64,000 nt of DNA from Progne subis subis (Eukaryota > Chordata > Aves > Passeriformes > Hirundinidae). Where the stretch lies: the NCBI GenBank assembly GCA_022316685.1, contig JAKJHU010000381.1, forward strand, positions 62,001 to 126,000. Reading direction: 5' to 3'. The notes under the pieces were generated by a model. That model was not told the DNA's origin, ran no database searches, and worked only from the letters and a program-made list of their open reading frames with translations. The position numbers were made by a program, and so were the translations under genes. Position 1 is the stretch's first letter, and each line of letters opens with the position of its first letter. Below are positions 28,882-40,347 of this stretch, in pieces.

Positions 28882-30258
28882 GAAGCCCCACCGTATAATG
28901 AGCTACTGGAGACTGAAAGACAATATGCCCTCTTCACTGACGGTTCCTGCCGAATTGTAGGTGCTAACCGGAAATGGAAAGCTGCAGTATGGAGCCCCAC
29001 ACGACGAGTTGCACAAGCTACCGAAGGACAAGGTGGATCAAGTCAGGTTGCAGAACTTAAAGCCATCCAGCTGGCTTTGGATATTGCCAAATGAGAGAAG
29101 TGGCCAAGACTCTATCCCTACACCGACTCGTGGATGGTAGCTAATGCTCTGTGGGGATGGCTGAATCGCTAGAAAAAGGCCAACTGGCAGCACAGAGGGA
29201 AACCCATCGAGGCTGCTGAGATGTGGCAGGACATCACCGCCCGAGTAGAGAAGCTGACCATGAAGGTTCAACACGTGGATGCACACGTATCCGGGAGTTG
29301 GGCTAATGAAGAGCATCGTAACAGCGAGCAGGTGGACAAAGCTGCCAAAGTATCACAGGTGAATCTGGACTGGCAACACAAGGGAGAAGTATTCCGAGCT
29401 CATTGGGCCCATGATGCGTCTGGTCATCAGGGGAGACATGCAACATACCAATGGGCCTGTGACCAAGGGGTGGACCTTACTATGGACAACATCTCACAGG
29501 TCATCCACAACTGTGAGACCTGCGCTGCAATCAAACAGGCCAAGCGGGTAAAACCTCTGTGGTACAGTGAACGATGGTTGAAGTACAGGTATGGGGAAGC
29601 CTGGCAGATTGACTACATCACCCTTCCTCAAACCTGCCAAGGCAAGCATTATGTGCTGACCATGGTGGAAGTCACCACTAGATGGTTGGAGACCTACCCT
29701 GTGCCTCATGCTACTGCTTGGAATACCATCTTGGGCCTAGAAAAGCAGGTCCTGTGGAGACATGGCACCCCTGAGAGAATCGAGTCAGACAATGGGACCC
29801 ATTTCAAGAACAGCCTTATAAACACCTGGGCTAGAGAACATGGCATTGAATGAATATATCACATTCCTTATCATGCACCGGCTGCCGGGAAAGTTGAACA
29901 ATGCAATGGACTACTTAAGACTACCCTGAAGGCACTTGGCAGGAGAACCTTCAAAAATTGGGAAGTGAACTTAGCAAAGGCCACCTGGATGGTCAACACT
30001 TAAGGGTCAATTAATTGAGCTAGTCCTGCCCAGTCTGAACCCTTGCACACAGTGGATGGAGATAAAGTCCCTATGGTACACATGAAAGGCATTTTAGGAA
30101 AGACTGTTTGGATTAATCCCACCTCAGGCAAAGGCAGACCCATCCGTGGGATTGTTTTTGCTCAAGGACCTGGTTCCACTTGGTGGGTAATGCAGAAAGA
30201 TAGGGAAACCTGTTGTGTACCACAGGGAGACCTAATTTTAAGTGAGAACTGGATGTAA
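28882..30258 (+). pseudogene. pol: ERVL-like pol: RNase H and integrase
   Basis: RNase H starts near 28882 (RQYALFTDGSCRI first Asp; SSQVAELKAIQLAL Glu; LYPYTDSWMVANALWGW Asp; VQHVDAHVS and NSEQVDKAAKV at the end). Integrase has HDASGHQGRHATYQW...CETCAAIKQ (HHCC zinc site), WQIDYITLP (first Asp), ESDNGTHFKNS (second Asp) and APAAGKVEQCNGLLK (Glu position present). The HPPYHAP-like spacing and YALFTDGS style fit avian ERVL pol. Stops: TGA at ~29092, TAG at ~29170, TGA at ~29851, and TAA/TGA near 30001-30018; several replace Trp or Arg codons. RT and Gag are missing upstream because the P1/P2 nest replaces them. Confidence 0.85.
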
Positions 30259-30261
30259 GGA

Positions 30262-30659
30262 TGTCACCGAGACATGCAAAGCAATCACACGATCACACAT
30301 AGACGAGAAATTTCGCAGGGCAGAGAGGTTCCTCCGTGCCAGCTCAAGGCTGAGTCAGGGCGGAGAGAGCCTCTTTGTTTATTTCTTACTTTTTATACAT
30401 CTGTGGGTCCGGCTAAAGATTGGCTTCTGGGGTTAAACACCCCTCAGCCTCAGTGGCTAGACCAACTGTCAGTTACAATTGTTTTCAGGTTAGAAATATG
30501 CAAACAAAGGACAGAGAATGAAAAACAAAGGATTTGTTTATGTTACATATGTGGGAAAAAGGCAGAAACTGCTCCTAATATTGTGCAGTAGCTAAAAGAT
30601 CTGACTCCATTTTTTTGAAAATCAAAAGGCTATGAAAACTCAGAAAAACCAGGGTAACA
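30262..30659 (-). mobile_element. solo LTR-D in ERVL element
   Basis: Plus-strand TGTCACCGAGACA to CCAGGGTAACA, flanked by TAAGGA (30256-30261 and 30660-30665). It contains a TATAAAAAG box and AATAAAC on the minus strand. Inserted just after the pol stop. Confidence 0.87.
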
Positions 30660-30774
30660 TAAGGATTCATTCTGTATATGTGTATGTATAAGCATGTGTA
30701 TATTTATCTATCTAGCTGTAAGAATGCATTAATTTGGGTATGATGTAGATGAGGATAGAATAAGGGGTGGATTA

Positions 30775-31354
30775 TGTCCTAGGTTGCAATGTAAAATGTG
30801 CCCAAAGTATGTATTCTATCACCATCTACATGAGCTGTTGAAACTAGGTTGGGCAGTGTTTCCCTTGCCCCCTCCCTCCAGACTATCTTCTGTTAATGGC
30901 CCATCAATGCCCTGCTGCATGACTCATAGGTAACTCCCTCCAGGAGCTATCTCTGTTTAATGGGCAATCAAGGACCCATTACAAGACTCATAAAATTATA
31001 TCAGCCCATTGTGAGATGCTCCACCCAGGGGGAGGAGCCAGGCATTCCCACCTGGATATAATTTGGGATTTGGGACAGCACAGGCAGCCTTACTCACTGG
31101 ATTCCTAGAGGACAAGAGCTACCAGACCTTTCTATGGGATCACTGCTTCAACAAGACCACTTCATCTGGACTGCTACCACCACCACAGGGTATCAGGTTG
31201 TATTCTGACTCTGTCAGTGATCTTTTTTACTTTTGCATTTGTTTTTTTTTTTTTTAATTTATTTATTTTATTTTACCTTTCTTTTTCTCTCCTATTAAAT
31301 TGGGGTTTTTTCTGACTTGGAGTCTCTCGCTGGTTTTGCCTTCAAGCCAGCACA
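30775..31354 (+). mobile_element. LTR-F, 3' LTR of the ERVL-like element
   Basis: TGTCCTAGGTTGC to AGCCAGCACA, preceded by a purine-rich run (GAGGATAGAATAAGGGGTGG). It contains TATATCAGCCC and GATATAATTTGGG promoter-like motifs and a late CTATTAAATTGGG. Shares 75 bp with 333-409. Confidence 0.75.
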
Positions 31355-33485
31355 TTAACCCAGGAGAGTTTTTCTTAATGAAGAAACAGAAATGGGTTAA
31401 GTGAGAGAAAGAAACTGTAAGACAAAGCAAAAAAGCCATGGCTGTGTTTTAAAGGTTGAAGTCTGTGTTCCTTATGAAGACAGAAGTATTCACCTGAAAC
31501 AGAACAGGCATAATTGGGACTGAGTGCCTACTTCTTTGTGTCTGTTGGTGAAGACAGGAAGTTCTGTGGCACAGAACAGCCAAGAACACAGTATGTATCT
31601 ATATATCTATGTGCCTACCTGTCAATCTGTGATCTATCTATCTATCTATCCACCTTTAATTCCTCTTACCCACTCACTCTGCTTGTACAAATATCCTAAA
31701 TGCCTTAATTGTCTGCATTTTTTTGATCAGAGATACCATCTGTTTAGCAAAAACCTAAGAAAAATAAATTATGTCGTCTCTCATGCCTTCATCTCTCTGG
31801 GCTGTGTGGTGTGTTCTGTGTAGTGCATTGTGTTTCACTATAGGGGAAAAAAATGCTGGGTGCAGTGTGTGTGTGTAGTTAGGCTTGCCCAGGCATGCAC
31901 ATCTCTCTCAGTCATGTAACCCTGACTGCATATCACACCCTGTGATGTTAACAGGGTGGGAGGGTCACTTCCCACTTCATTTGTGAGTGTGTCAGCTGAG
32001 TGGGAGAGGTAGCATGAGCAGTCCCAGATTAGACTCCTGCTCTAGACAGCTTCTGCACAATGAAGTTCTGGGTTTGAGTCCACTTCATGTTCTAGCATAG
32101 AAACAGGAGCAATACTTACCTAGACAACACTGCCATGGGTCAGGACTGGGTGTTCACCGTGAAACAATCTTGATATTTGAGCAAGACCCAGGAGTAATGC
32201 TTTCAGTATAAAATGTTCCTGCATTGGAATAAAATGGCTGGCAACTCCCTGTATATTTTTAAGGTTTCCAAAAATAGATCTAAGTCACAGGCAAAAATGA
32301 ATGGAGCTGAGGCTTAAATGGAAAGAACTGGTAAAGGGTCATTTGTCTGAAATGGTTAGTGCTGAGATCATCTTCCACATTACATGCCACTACCTGGAAA
32401 CATGGGCCAGTTTTCTTTTCCTTTTTTATGACTTTCTGAGCCCTATTTTCCAATACACTGATTCACTTGACCAAGTTTCAGTACAGTGGGGAGAACTGAC
32501 TTTAATATTAGTGTTGGGACTGAGAACCCCACCCCTGCTCTGATTCTGCTCTGTAGGAGCTGGAATTCCTGGAGCACAGAGTCAGTCTTGCAGCCCTGGA
32601 GAAGCAGAAGAAAGTTTGATTATAAGCAGTTGCTCTGTGTGTGAGGGAGAGAAGGTTTTTAAATCACAATGTCAGGTGAGAGAGAAGGTCAGGGATAGTT
32701 GAGTGGGAGTAGGGGCAGACTGGAGGGTTAAAGCTCTGGGAAGGTGCACTCCTCTGTTCCAGGAGGAATTTGATGTTAATCAGTGAAGCCTTAATGCATG
32801 GGTGAACCTGGGGCATTTTGTAGAGGGGAGAAGGAGAATTTTGAAGCCAGCTCCAAAACTGCAGTTTGGTGCTAAACCCACCCATGTCTCCCAGGCATGG
32901 CCTGGGGCTGAAGGTGCTATTCTGACTGAATTTGAGACTGTCTTCCTTGGAGGTTACTGTCCCCACAGAGGTGTCAGTAAATCTGTCTCCTTGCTTCCTA
33001 ACTTACTTCTGTCACCCTGATTAAAATCTATCTTGCTAAAAATGTTTAAACAGGTTCTATAGACACAGAAGCAAGTCTGGATCATTTTGACAGGTAAACA
33101 TTCCTACATTAACAAGTAGTGTGGTGTAATAAGAGCAGATATGGAAAACAAAAGAGCTGCTGCTGACTATTTAACAGTACCACTAAATGTGCTTCACAGT
33201 GAGATTATTTTGGAGTTGCTCTGTTCTGGTCCAATTAACTGAATGCTTGCCAACAGCTGGAGCATGATAGGTACACTCCTGGAGCATATCCAAAAGGAAT
33301 TTAGTTCATCAGGTATGACACTATACCATGATGGGAAACAAAATGCACTGAATTAGGAAATTAACTTCAAAATCAAACTCCTGGTCTGAATTAAAAAGCT
33401 AGTGTAAATATAACTTGCTCATGCAGTTGGTGGCTGAGAAGCTGATAATCCCCAGGAGACCTAGAGGGTAGTGATGATGGGGATG
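31355..33485. other. gene-free stretch with a TATC microsatellite
   Basis: No coding region or LTR is recognised. 31589-31652 holds a short TATC/ATCT repeat. Small open frames lack motifs. Confidence 0.5.
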
Positions 33486-33879
33486 TGTGGAAGTTCTTTA
33501 GAGAGACCCAGACGACCGCCAATGGCAAAAGGAAAGAGCCTGCTCTTTGTCGGGGGGGGGGGGGGGGGGGGGGGAATTATCGCTTTATTTGGTCCAGAGC
33601 TATTTTAGCTCCTTTCCCGTCCCCACCGGTGCCAGAGAGAGCCTGGCCCCGCCTGTCCCGGGGCTTTTTCCCAGCAGGGATGGGCCCAGAGGCAGGGACA
33701 AGCCACTACCCAATCAGGGATAAGGTGGGAGTGGAACAGAGTTGGGTTACATTCCAGTGGGGAGGATGGGCGCGGCCGAGCAGGGACAAACCACGTGATA
33801 CAGTTTCCAAGGGGAACAGGGAAGAAAACATTACAATTCCAATGAAACAAAATATAAACCAAATTAATGCATTACAACA
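33486..33879 (-). mobile_element. solo LTR-E
   Basis: Flanked by GGGATG (33480-33485 and 33880-33885). Similar to the P2 LTRs. A run of about 25 G at 33550-33574 is far longer than in the sister copies. Confidence 0.87.
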
Positions 33880-33939
33880 GGGATGTGTGAAAACTTTTAA
33901 ACAACTATTTGTACACTGGTACTGGGTGTATTTCTATGT

Positions 33940-34617
33940 TGTCTTGGTTTGAAAAAAGACAGTTGTCTGCTAAGGAGAGGCAAGCCTCTCCAGGAAATAA
34001 GGAATTCAAATCTTTCCCTCCGTGTTATTATAATTTAGAAGATTAAAAAAAACCAAAAACTTTCAGTCAGAGCTATAGGGAAAAGGAATAACAGTCCTTT
34101 ACTAGTAAATATAACAGGACAGACAAACAACAACAGCACTTATAATAACAGTAAAACAGAACCAAGAACTCTGAGGGCAAACGGTGGCAAAGTCCGTCGC
34201 TGATGGCTGCAAGCTGGAAGCGATGGATTGTCCTCAGCAGGCAGGGGGGTGCCCTGGCAGATGAAGTGGGCAGTGCCGGAGAACCCGCAGCGGCTGGACC
34301 CCGGGCTGACCCAAAATCCAGCAGGGTAACGAAGAAACTCCGAATTCCTGGGCACTCCAACAGATGATAGAATTCCCAGGACCAAACTCCTCCGTTAGCT
34401 GTGGACTCCAGGCAGCTACTCCGTAGCCTGACCGTCCTCCCCGGGAAAAACCAAGAGAAGTGAGCCCACTCCTTAGTTCTCCTGGGAGTCTCCTCCCTCC
34501 CCCAAAACCAAGTGATCAACTTCTTTTGTCAGGTTAAGCACCGCTTAACTACCCCTACTTAAAAATCTAGCAACTCAAGAGGGGGAAAAATTCTACAGGA
34601 GAACTTAACCCTCAACA
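33940..34617 (-). mobile_element. solo LTR-G
   Basis: Plus-strand TGTCTTGGTTTG to AACCCTCAACA, flanked by TATGT (33935-33939 and 34618-34622). Reverse complement of the solo LTR at 48021-48684. Confidence 0.87.
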
Positions 34618-35058
34618 TATGTGTGCAGAGTGAAAATGTCAAATACACGACCCTGACTTTCCAGATGTTCTCGAAACCTATGCTACATGAGCACATGGAC
34701 AATTTCCAAGTTGAGGGGTGTATTTTAGACCATTACTATGCCTGAGGACACAAAGTATTAAGATATGGAGAATGAGACTCCATATTAATCTGCGTCCTTT
34801 CTACAACTTTGCAGTTTGGTGGGATTTGGATAAGACTATTGTGCAGTTTTTCCCTTTTTATGTATCATAGAGCCTGGACAAGGAAAACAGCTGTTGTTCT
34901 TGTCCTGCTATCTGCCTCTCTGGGTCTTGATGCTAGCAGTGCTCTGAAGTACTTGAACTGTAACACCACAGAAGACTTTAAAAATAAACTCTTTGGACTG
35001 ATAGCTCCAAAAAGTATATCTCGGAAACTAGTCTCTTAAATTAAGAATTGAGATAATA
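34618..35058. other. no gene recognised
   Basis: AT-rich sequence with one short plus-strand open frame (34809-35039) that has a hydrophobic patch but no known motif. Confidence 0.4.
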
Positions 35059-35567
35059 TGTAGAGGTGTAATACATGATATAAAAATTTGTGCTGAAACC
35101 AAAGTAATCTCATCTAATAAAAAACCCAGCATGAATAGTCTGGGAGATGCATATCCCAGAGGATCTCCATCCAATAAGATTAAGTTGAAACCAGCATGAA
35201 TATTCTTCTGGGAGATGTGTATTTTGAGGGGGTTGAAACCAGCATGAATATTCGTCTGGAAGGATTGCATTCCAAAGGGGCTTTTCAATTAAAGAGAGAG
35301 ACATGTCCCAACATGTAAGAGAAGACAAGACCACCGAAAAAGAAGGGACCCCTGGAAAAGGCTTGAGATCGTATAAAAGAGAACCTGTGATAATAGTATT
35401 TCGTGAAACATGGTGAAACGGTGCCTTAGAGCCCCTCCCTGTCTCACCCAGCACTGTTAGCCTGGTGCAGTGTGATACTGATTTTTGCTTTTGGCTTCTT
35501 ACAATTGTATTTTAATTATGGAATAAATTCTTTTTATTAATCAAATTTGCTATCAATTTATAACAGA
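35059..35567 (+). repeat. LTR-like sequence with ~57-bp tandem repeats
   Basis: Three imperfect units built on AAACCAGCATGAATA lie at 35125-35275. A TATAAAAGAG box (35374) and AATAAA (35521), then TTTATAACA, give the order of an LTR. Its ends and target duplication are not established. Confidence 0.4.
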
Positions 35568-37101
35568 GGTATTTATTTATAAACTAGTAACATAAAATAT
35601 AGAATTTTCACTGTTGCCTGAAGCCTTCAGATGACAACTTTGTCAGTTCCCTCAGAGATAGCCAATCTCATTATATTACTTTGATAGCTAGTCAAAAGCA
35701 ATATATAACCATCCAGTCACACACTGACACAGTTTGTAGGACCAAGGAGAGCTATCTGCTAGTCTCTGTTTCTAATCTAGAGGGCACTACTGCCTCCACT
35801 ACCTCCTGTCATAACTGGATTTTGTTTGCAGCTGGAGGTTCTTGCTATTACAGCTCATTGTGAGTGTTGGTGACCCACGTGCCTTTGGGACGGGTTTAAT
35901 TTTAAATAGTGAAACTGCATGACCTGAAAATCCCTCTCAGAAGTGGCTTCTCCCTGGTTCTTGCTCAGTAACACTCAGTTTGATCCTTCTTTGGCCCTTT
36001 TCACCATCCAGGAATGATTCTATATACAATTACTCTTGATTATTAAATGCTGATACCTTCAGAAAACCCCAGTGTAAATTGATGCCTTCCATATAGACTC
36101 CTGTGCAGTGGACACCTATATCAGAACCATCTGGAGCCTGGTACTCGGCCCCAGAGGTTGGACTGGCCACTCCTATTCTCTGGCAGGTATGGAAGAAAAC
36201 ACCTGGTGGCCTTTGTTACAACCTCCAAGTTCACAATCTCTGAGTCAGAAAGACAGTGGCCCTACATGGTCATCACACCAGTACCAGCATCTTTGCTCCA
36301 CACCAGCCATCTGAGGAGGCAAAGCAGGAGAGCAGGGGAAGAGAGGAGAAAACTCCCACAGAGCTTGTTTCTTTGGGGTACTAAAACTGTGAAGATCTTG
36401 GCTAAAGACTACAAATCACTCCCTTTCTGCAGCAAAGCCTATTAGTACTGCATTGTAAACTCTTGGTGGTCTGAGCCCTGTTGAATAAAAAAATTGCTAG
36501 ATTTTATGTCTACAAACTTTGAATGATCCTGTTAAGAAAGTAAGATGGATGACGAGCAGAGCATCAGATTTCGTTATATTTTAGAGACTTAATTGTTTGG
36601 GTTTTTTTTCATCATGGTTTGTTACAGCGAGGCTTTGCTGGTCAAGACAGATCTGGGGGATGTCCCACAAGTTTTGTGGACTGCCTGTTGAGGAATACAT
36701 TTAGTGCAGATAGCTCAGTGTGCAGACTCCAGTGCAGGCTGAGGATTGAGCTCTGGGACAGGAGGTCATGGACAGTCACTGGGCCTTTGCACAATGGCAC
36801 GAGGACTTGTGGTGCCAGCCAGGAGACTGGACACTCAGAGACACAGCAGGAGCTGATGACTCAGAAGATCCCAGGCTATCACCAGCACACTGTGAGGATG
36901 TAAAAGCGCAGGGAGTCCTTTGTTCACAGTCCCTCCCTGGAGGCACCAGGACAAACTGTGATTCTGTCGCTGCACCGTGATAAAATTACTTAAAAGAAAC
37001 AGAGGCCTGAGACTCTGCTATGGGAAACCTGGGGTCAAGCTGGTAGGGAAAACTCGTCTGACTGTCTGAGAGTGGCATGTGTAGGGAGTCAAGTGGGGCT
37101 C
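35568..37101. other. no gene recognised
   Basis: No conserved domain, splice-flanked exon or repeat boundary is visible. Plus-strand open frames (36108-36445, 36619-36980) overlap in different phases and lack motifs. Confidence 0.4.
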
Positions 37102-37758
37102 TGTCCTGGTTTGGAGACAAATTTGGGGGAAAACTCTTGTATAGGATTTCTCTGGGAAGCAAACTTAAGTGGCTCCTCCCTCTAACTAGTCCGAAAAAAA
37201 ACCTTTGTGGAGAAAAGTGGAAAAAACTATTTTACTAAACAAATAAAGTGCATACAAGTATAAAGAGTGAATAATATGAAACAATAAAACCTCTCGTTCT
37301 GGAGTGAGATGGCAAATTGAGAAAGTCCTTGCCATGGGTGGAGCTCGGCTCTCTCTCAGTTTTTCCTCAGTCCCAATCCCTCCAGCGCTGCTGGAAAATG
37401 CCGAGGTCCAGGCCCCGGCGGGCCGCAGGTGCAGCCCCCAGTGCTCCCCTGGGTTTTTAGTCTAGAGCAGGTTTAAACAGTTCCACAAAAAAGAAAAAAA
37501 AACAGTCCAGAGAACGTCTCTGCCCTAGCTAGCTGAAACTAACTAAAAGCAAAAAGAAATCTCTGTCCTGCAGTCTCTCTAAGCCTCTGCTGAACACACC
37601 GTCCGCAGAAGAATGTGGAGGAGTCAGGCAGTTTTCTCAAAACAAAATCCGCGCTTCTCCTTGCTCTTAGAACCAGTCTTAAAAGCACAGGACTCAATAT
37701 ACAGCACAAACAGAACAGACAATTAGGGATACAAGCATCATAAAGTTACCCTAGGACA
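37102..37758 (-). mobile_element. solo LTR-A
   Basis: Plus-strand TGTCCTGGTTTGG to CCCTAGGACA, flanked by GGCTC (37097-37101 and 37759-37763). Third LTR-A copy and the second with a 5-bp duplication. Confidence 0.88.
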
Positions 37759-38269
37759 GGCTCCTACTGTTGAGAAGGGGCTTTGGTCCCAGCAATAAAG
37801 TCTCTGATGGTGGAAGTGTAACTGCCAAAGTGGCTGCTGAATGGTCAGATAGGGAAGTTTCCTTAACATGCTTCAGGGGGATAAAATGCAATGGGTAATG
37901 TAAGTTTTTTACCTTTAGCTTATAGTATGTTTTAAGATGACCATGATTACTGCAAATGCTTAATGGCCTCTGAGAAATACGTATGAATAAGCATGTTTCC
38001 TTTTGGATACACATCACACCATCAAACCTATCAGAATAAATACCATTGGAGTTACTTTTTAGATTAGATACATTTTTCTAAAACTGAAAGCCCTACCTTG
38101 ATTCTTCCCATCACCCACAGGAATCATTTTTCTTCACTGGTTTGAGGTGGAACAGAGCAGTGGGATTTACTCCACCTCCTTGCTCTAAGGAGAAGGTGCC
38201 ACTATCAGTCTCCAAACCTCACATTGTTCCAATTCTGCACAGATTTAAGAGCATTTCTACATCAGTACC
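37759..38269. other. flank of P5, no gene recognised
   Basis: Unique-looking sequence ending in GTACC, the target duplicated by provirus P5. Confidence 0.4.
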
Positions 38270-38820
38270 TGTGAAAAGTGCATATTATATGGCTCTATGC
38301 AAGTTATTTACTATATGTATTATGTTGTATTGATTGGTAATGTTGTATTAATATTTTGATAGTATGGTATAGGTAGTTTGGTAGTTAAAATGCAGTTTTT
38401 ATATACCAACCACAGGAAAACGTAAATCTTTCAGAGGACAAAAAAAAATTACTACTTCCTTATCAGAAGAGACCAACTTCTCCTGCCTTGCTCAGCCCTG
38501 AAGATGCCATAGAGATTAAAGGAAAAAAGTGATACTAACCAGAGGCAATTCTTTGTTTGAATGGAATTTATGCATCATGTATGAAATGTATGAATATTCA
38601 ACAGGCTATTGCTTTTAAGAGATAATCCTTTGTTAACGGGAGTCCTTCTCCGGAGCTTTTTTGCTCGGGGAGGCACCCAGACGTCTGTGACTTGGTTTTT
38701 ATTGTCTCGTATTGTCCTAACCTTAATTGTTCAATTTTTTTCTCTAATTCTATTTTTATAACCATCTTATTTACTATTAAACTTTCAACATTTTAAAACA
38801 AGTGATTGGCGTTTTTCACA
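38270..38820 (+). mobile_element. LTR-J, 5' LTR of P5
   Basis: TGTGAAAAG to TTTTTCACA. It includes AT-rich U3, a pyrimidine-rich 3' part and TTTACTATTAAAC near the end. Matches 49676-50223. Confidence 0.93.
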
Positions 38821-38824
38821 ATTA

Positions 38825-38842
38825 TGGTAGCAGAGGATGGTT
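38825..38842 (+). promoter_or_regulatory. primer-binding site, initiator tRNA-Met
   Basis: TGGTAGCAGAGGATGGTT is complementary to the 3' end of vertebrate initiator tRNA-Met (ending CCATCCTCTGCTACCA) over the full 18 bases, 4 bases after the LTR. Confidence 0.85.
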
Positions 38843-40347
38843 AGAACACCTCACTGCCGGTGCCTCAGTGGAATCAGGATGAGGACAGCGCGCCCTGCCC
38901 AGTTGGCAGCCTCGGTCTGTGTTCCCCTGGTGTGACTGACAGATGCAGGTTACGATCAATGGACAAGAGGAGGCAATAAAACAAAGAAAAGGGAAAAGAT
39001 TCCCTAAAACCATGGTAATTAGCCCCTAAGACTAAAGTGTACACGAAGACAAAGACTCAAGGACAAAGGATAGGTGAGTACTAGTTTGGACGGGGCGGTT
39101 TAAGGGGGTGGATGAATGTGTGTGAATGAGAGGCAGCTGGTTATCCCAGACCTGCTAAGCGAGTGCGGAGTCTCCTACGCTGTGTTTCCGTTATTTCGCA
39201 AGAAAAACGGCCAGAAAAGAGACGAAGCGGGTGATAAGAAGAGCGAGAGAATCCCCCCCAGGGAAATTGGGACTGAGTCTTAGAGAAGGGGTGGGACACC
39301 TAGGAAGCAAAAAGTCTGCTGGATTGAGGGGTGAGTGCCCAAGAGCATCCAGGACTAAAACTTTTGCTGGGTTGAGAGATTAATATCCCAAGAGCACCCA
39401 GGGTTAAGCAAAAAGTCTGCTGGATTGAGGGATGAGTGCCCAAGAGCATCCAGGACTGAAACCTGCTGGGTTGAGGGATTAATATCCCAGGGGCACCCAG
39501 GGTTCTGCCAGATTGAGGTTATGCCCAAGAGCATCTAGGGTTGGACAACACAGCTGGATTGAGAGGATATCCAAGAGCACCAGGACTGGCCAGTAACACC
39601 TAAAATTGTAATAGGTGATTTGAAACTAAAAGGTACCTTATTGTTGTTTTGTTGTGTGAGAGTGAGTCACACACAAAATCTGCCTCAGCTTCCCAGGCAG
39701 GTGGGACTGTGGCAAGAGGTGTAAGTGACCTACAAATCAACCCTTTTCCCTCCGGGCGTATGGAGGGGGGGCCGTGGTAAAAGTGTAAGTGACACACAAA
39801 TCAGCCTCATAGGTGGACCGGCACCAGAGGCGACCAGATTCTGGGCCCTCCTCAGACGCCCAGCTATACTGGAACCCAGAGAACAAACCCAAGGCGAGGG
39901 GGGCCACACAGAGCCGCGATTCTCTGACGACAGGGATCGGCTTCATGTCCTAAGGGTGTGAAAGAATGTGTAAAAGTGAAGGAGAAATGAAGCAAGAGTA
40001 GATGGATGAAAGCACATGTAATGTTGATTGTTAATTTTAAAATTCACTATATCTCCTTGGAGGGAGGTGTATTGTATTGAATAGTTGTGTGAGAAAGAAG
40101 GGATTTTTTGTGTGTGTGCATAGATAGAAGTAAGTGGTCTTTAGGTTGTAAGAGAAAGGGAAAACAGAGGTGGGGGACAAATAGATAAGATCTTGAAAAA
40201 TAGGACAGAAAAACAGTAAGTTGGATACAGGGAAGAAAAAAGGGTGTAAAAAATTACTAACGGAAATACCTCAAGATAGCCCTCTTGGCATTATGTTAGC
40301 TAACTGGGATAAAAAAACCTTGTACAAGAAGAAAGGAAGAGATAAAG
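38843..40347 (+). other. P5 leader with broken gag N-terminus
   Basis: Long untranslated leader. At its end (40265-40347) a frame one base out of phase with gag reads SPLGIMLANWDKKTLYKKKGRDK, which looks like the beginning of a gammaretroviral matrix. A single-base indel near 40340 and loss of the initial Met codon would explain why the open gag frame now begins at 40348. Confidence 0.55.
39318..39588 (+). repeat. ~45-bp tandem repeats in the P5 leader
   Basis: About six imperfect units, each starting GCTGG(A/G)TTGAG and containing CCAAGAGCA-CCAGG. Consecutive units alternate between two versions (GTGAGTGCCC and TTAATATCCC). Confidence 0.8.

Noticed and set aside
31589..31652. TATC repeat considered as a regulatory array
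   Set aside because: A simple short microsatellite with no other signal.
39318..39588. Tandem array considered as CRISPR
   Set aside because: Units are contiguous without unique spacers and lie in a retroviral leader of a vertebrate genome.
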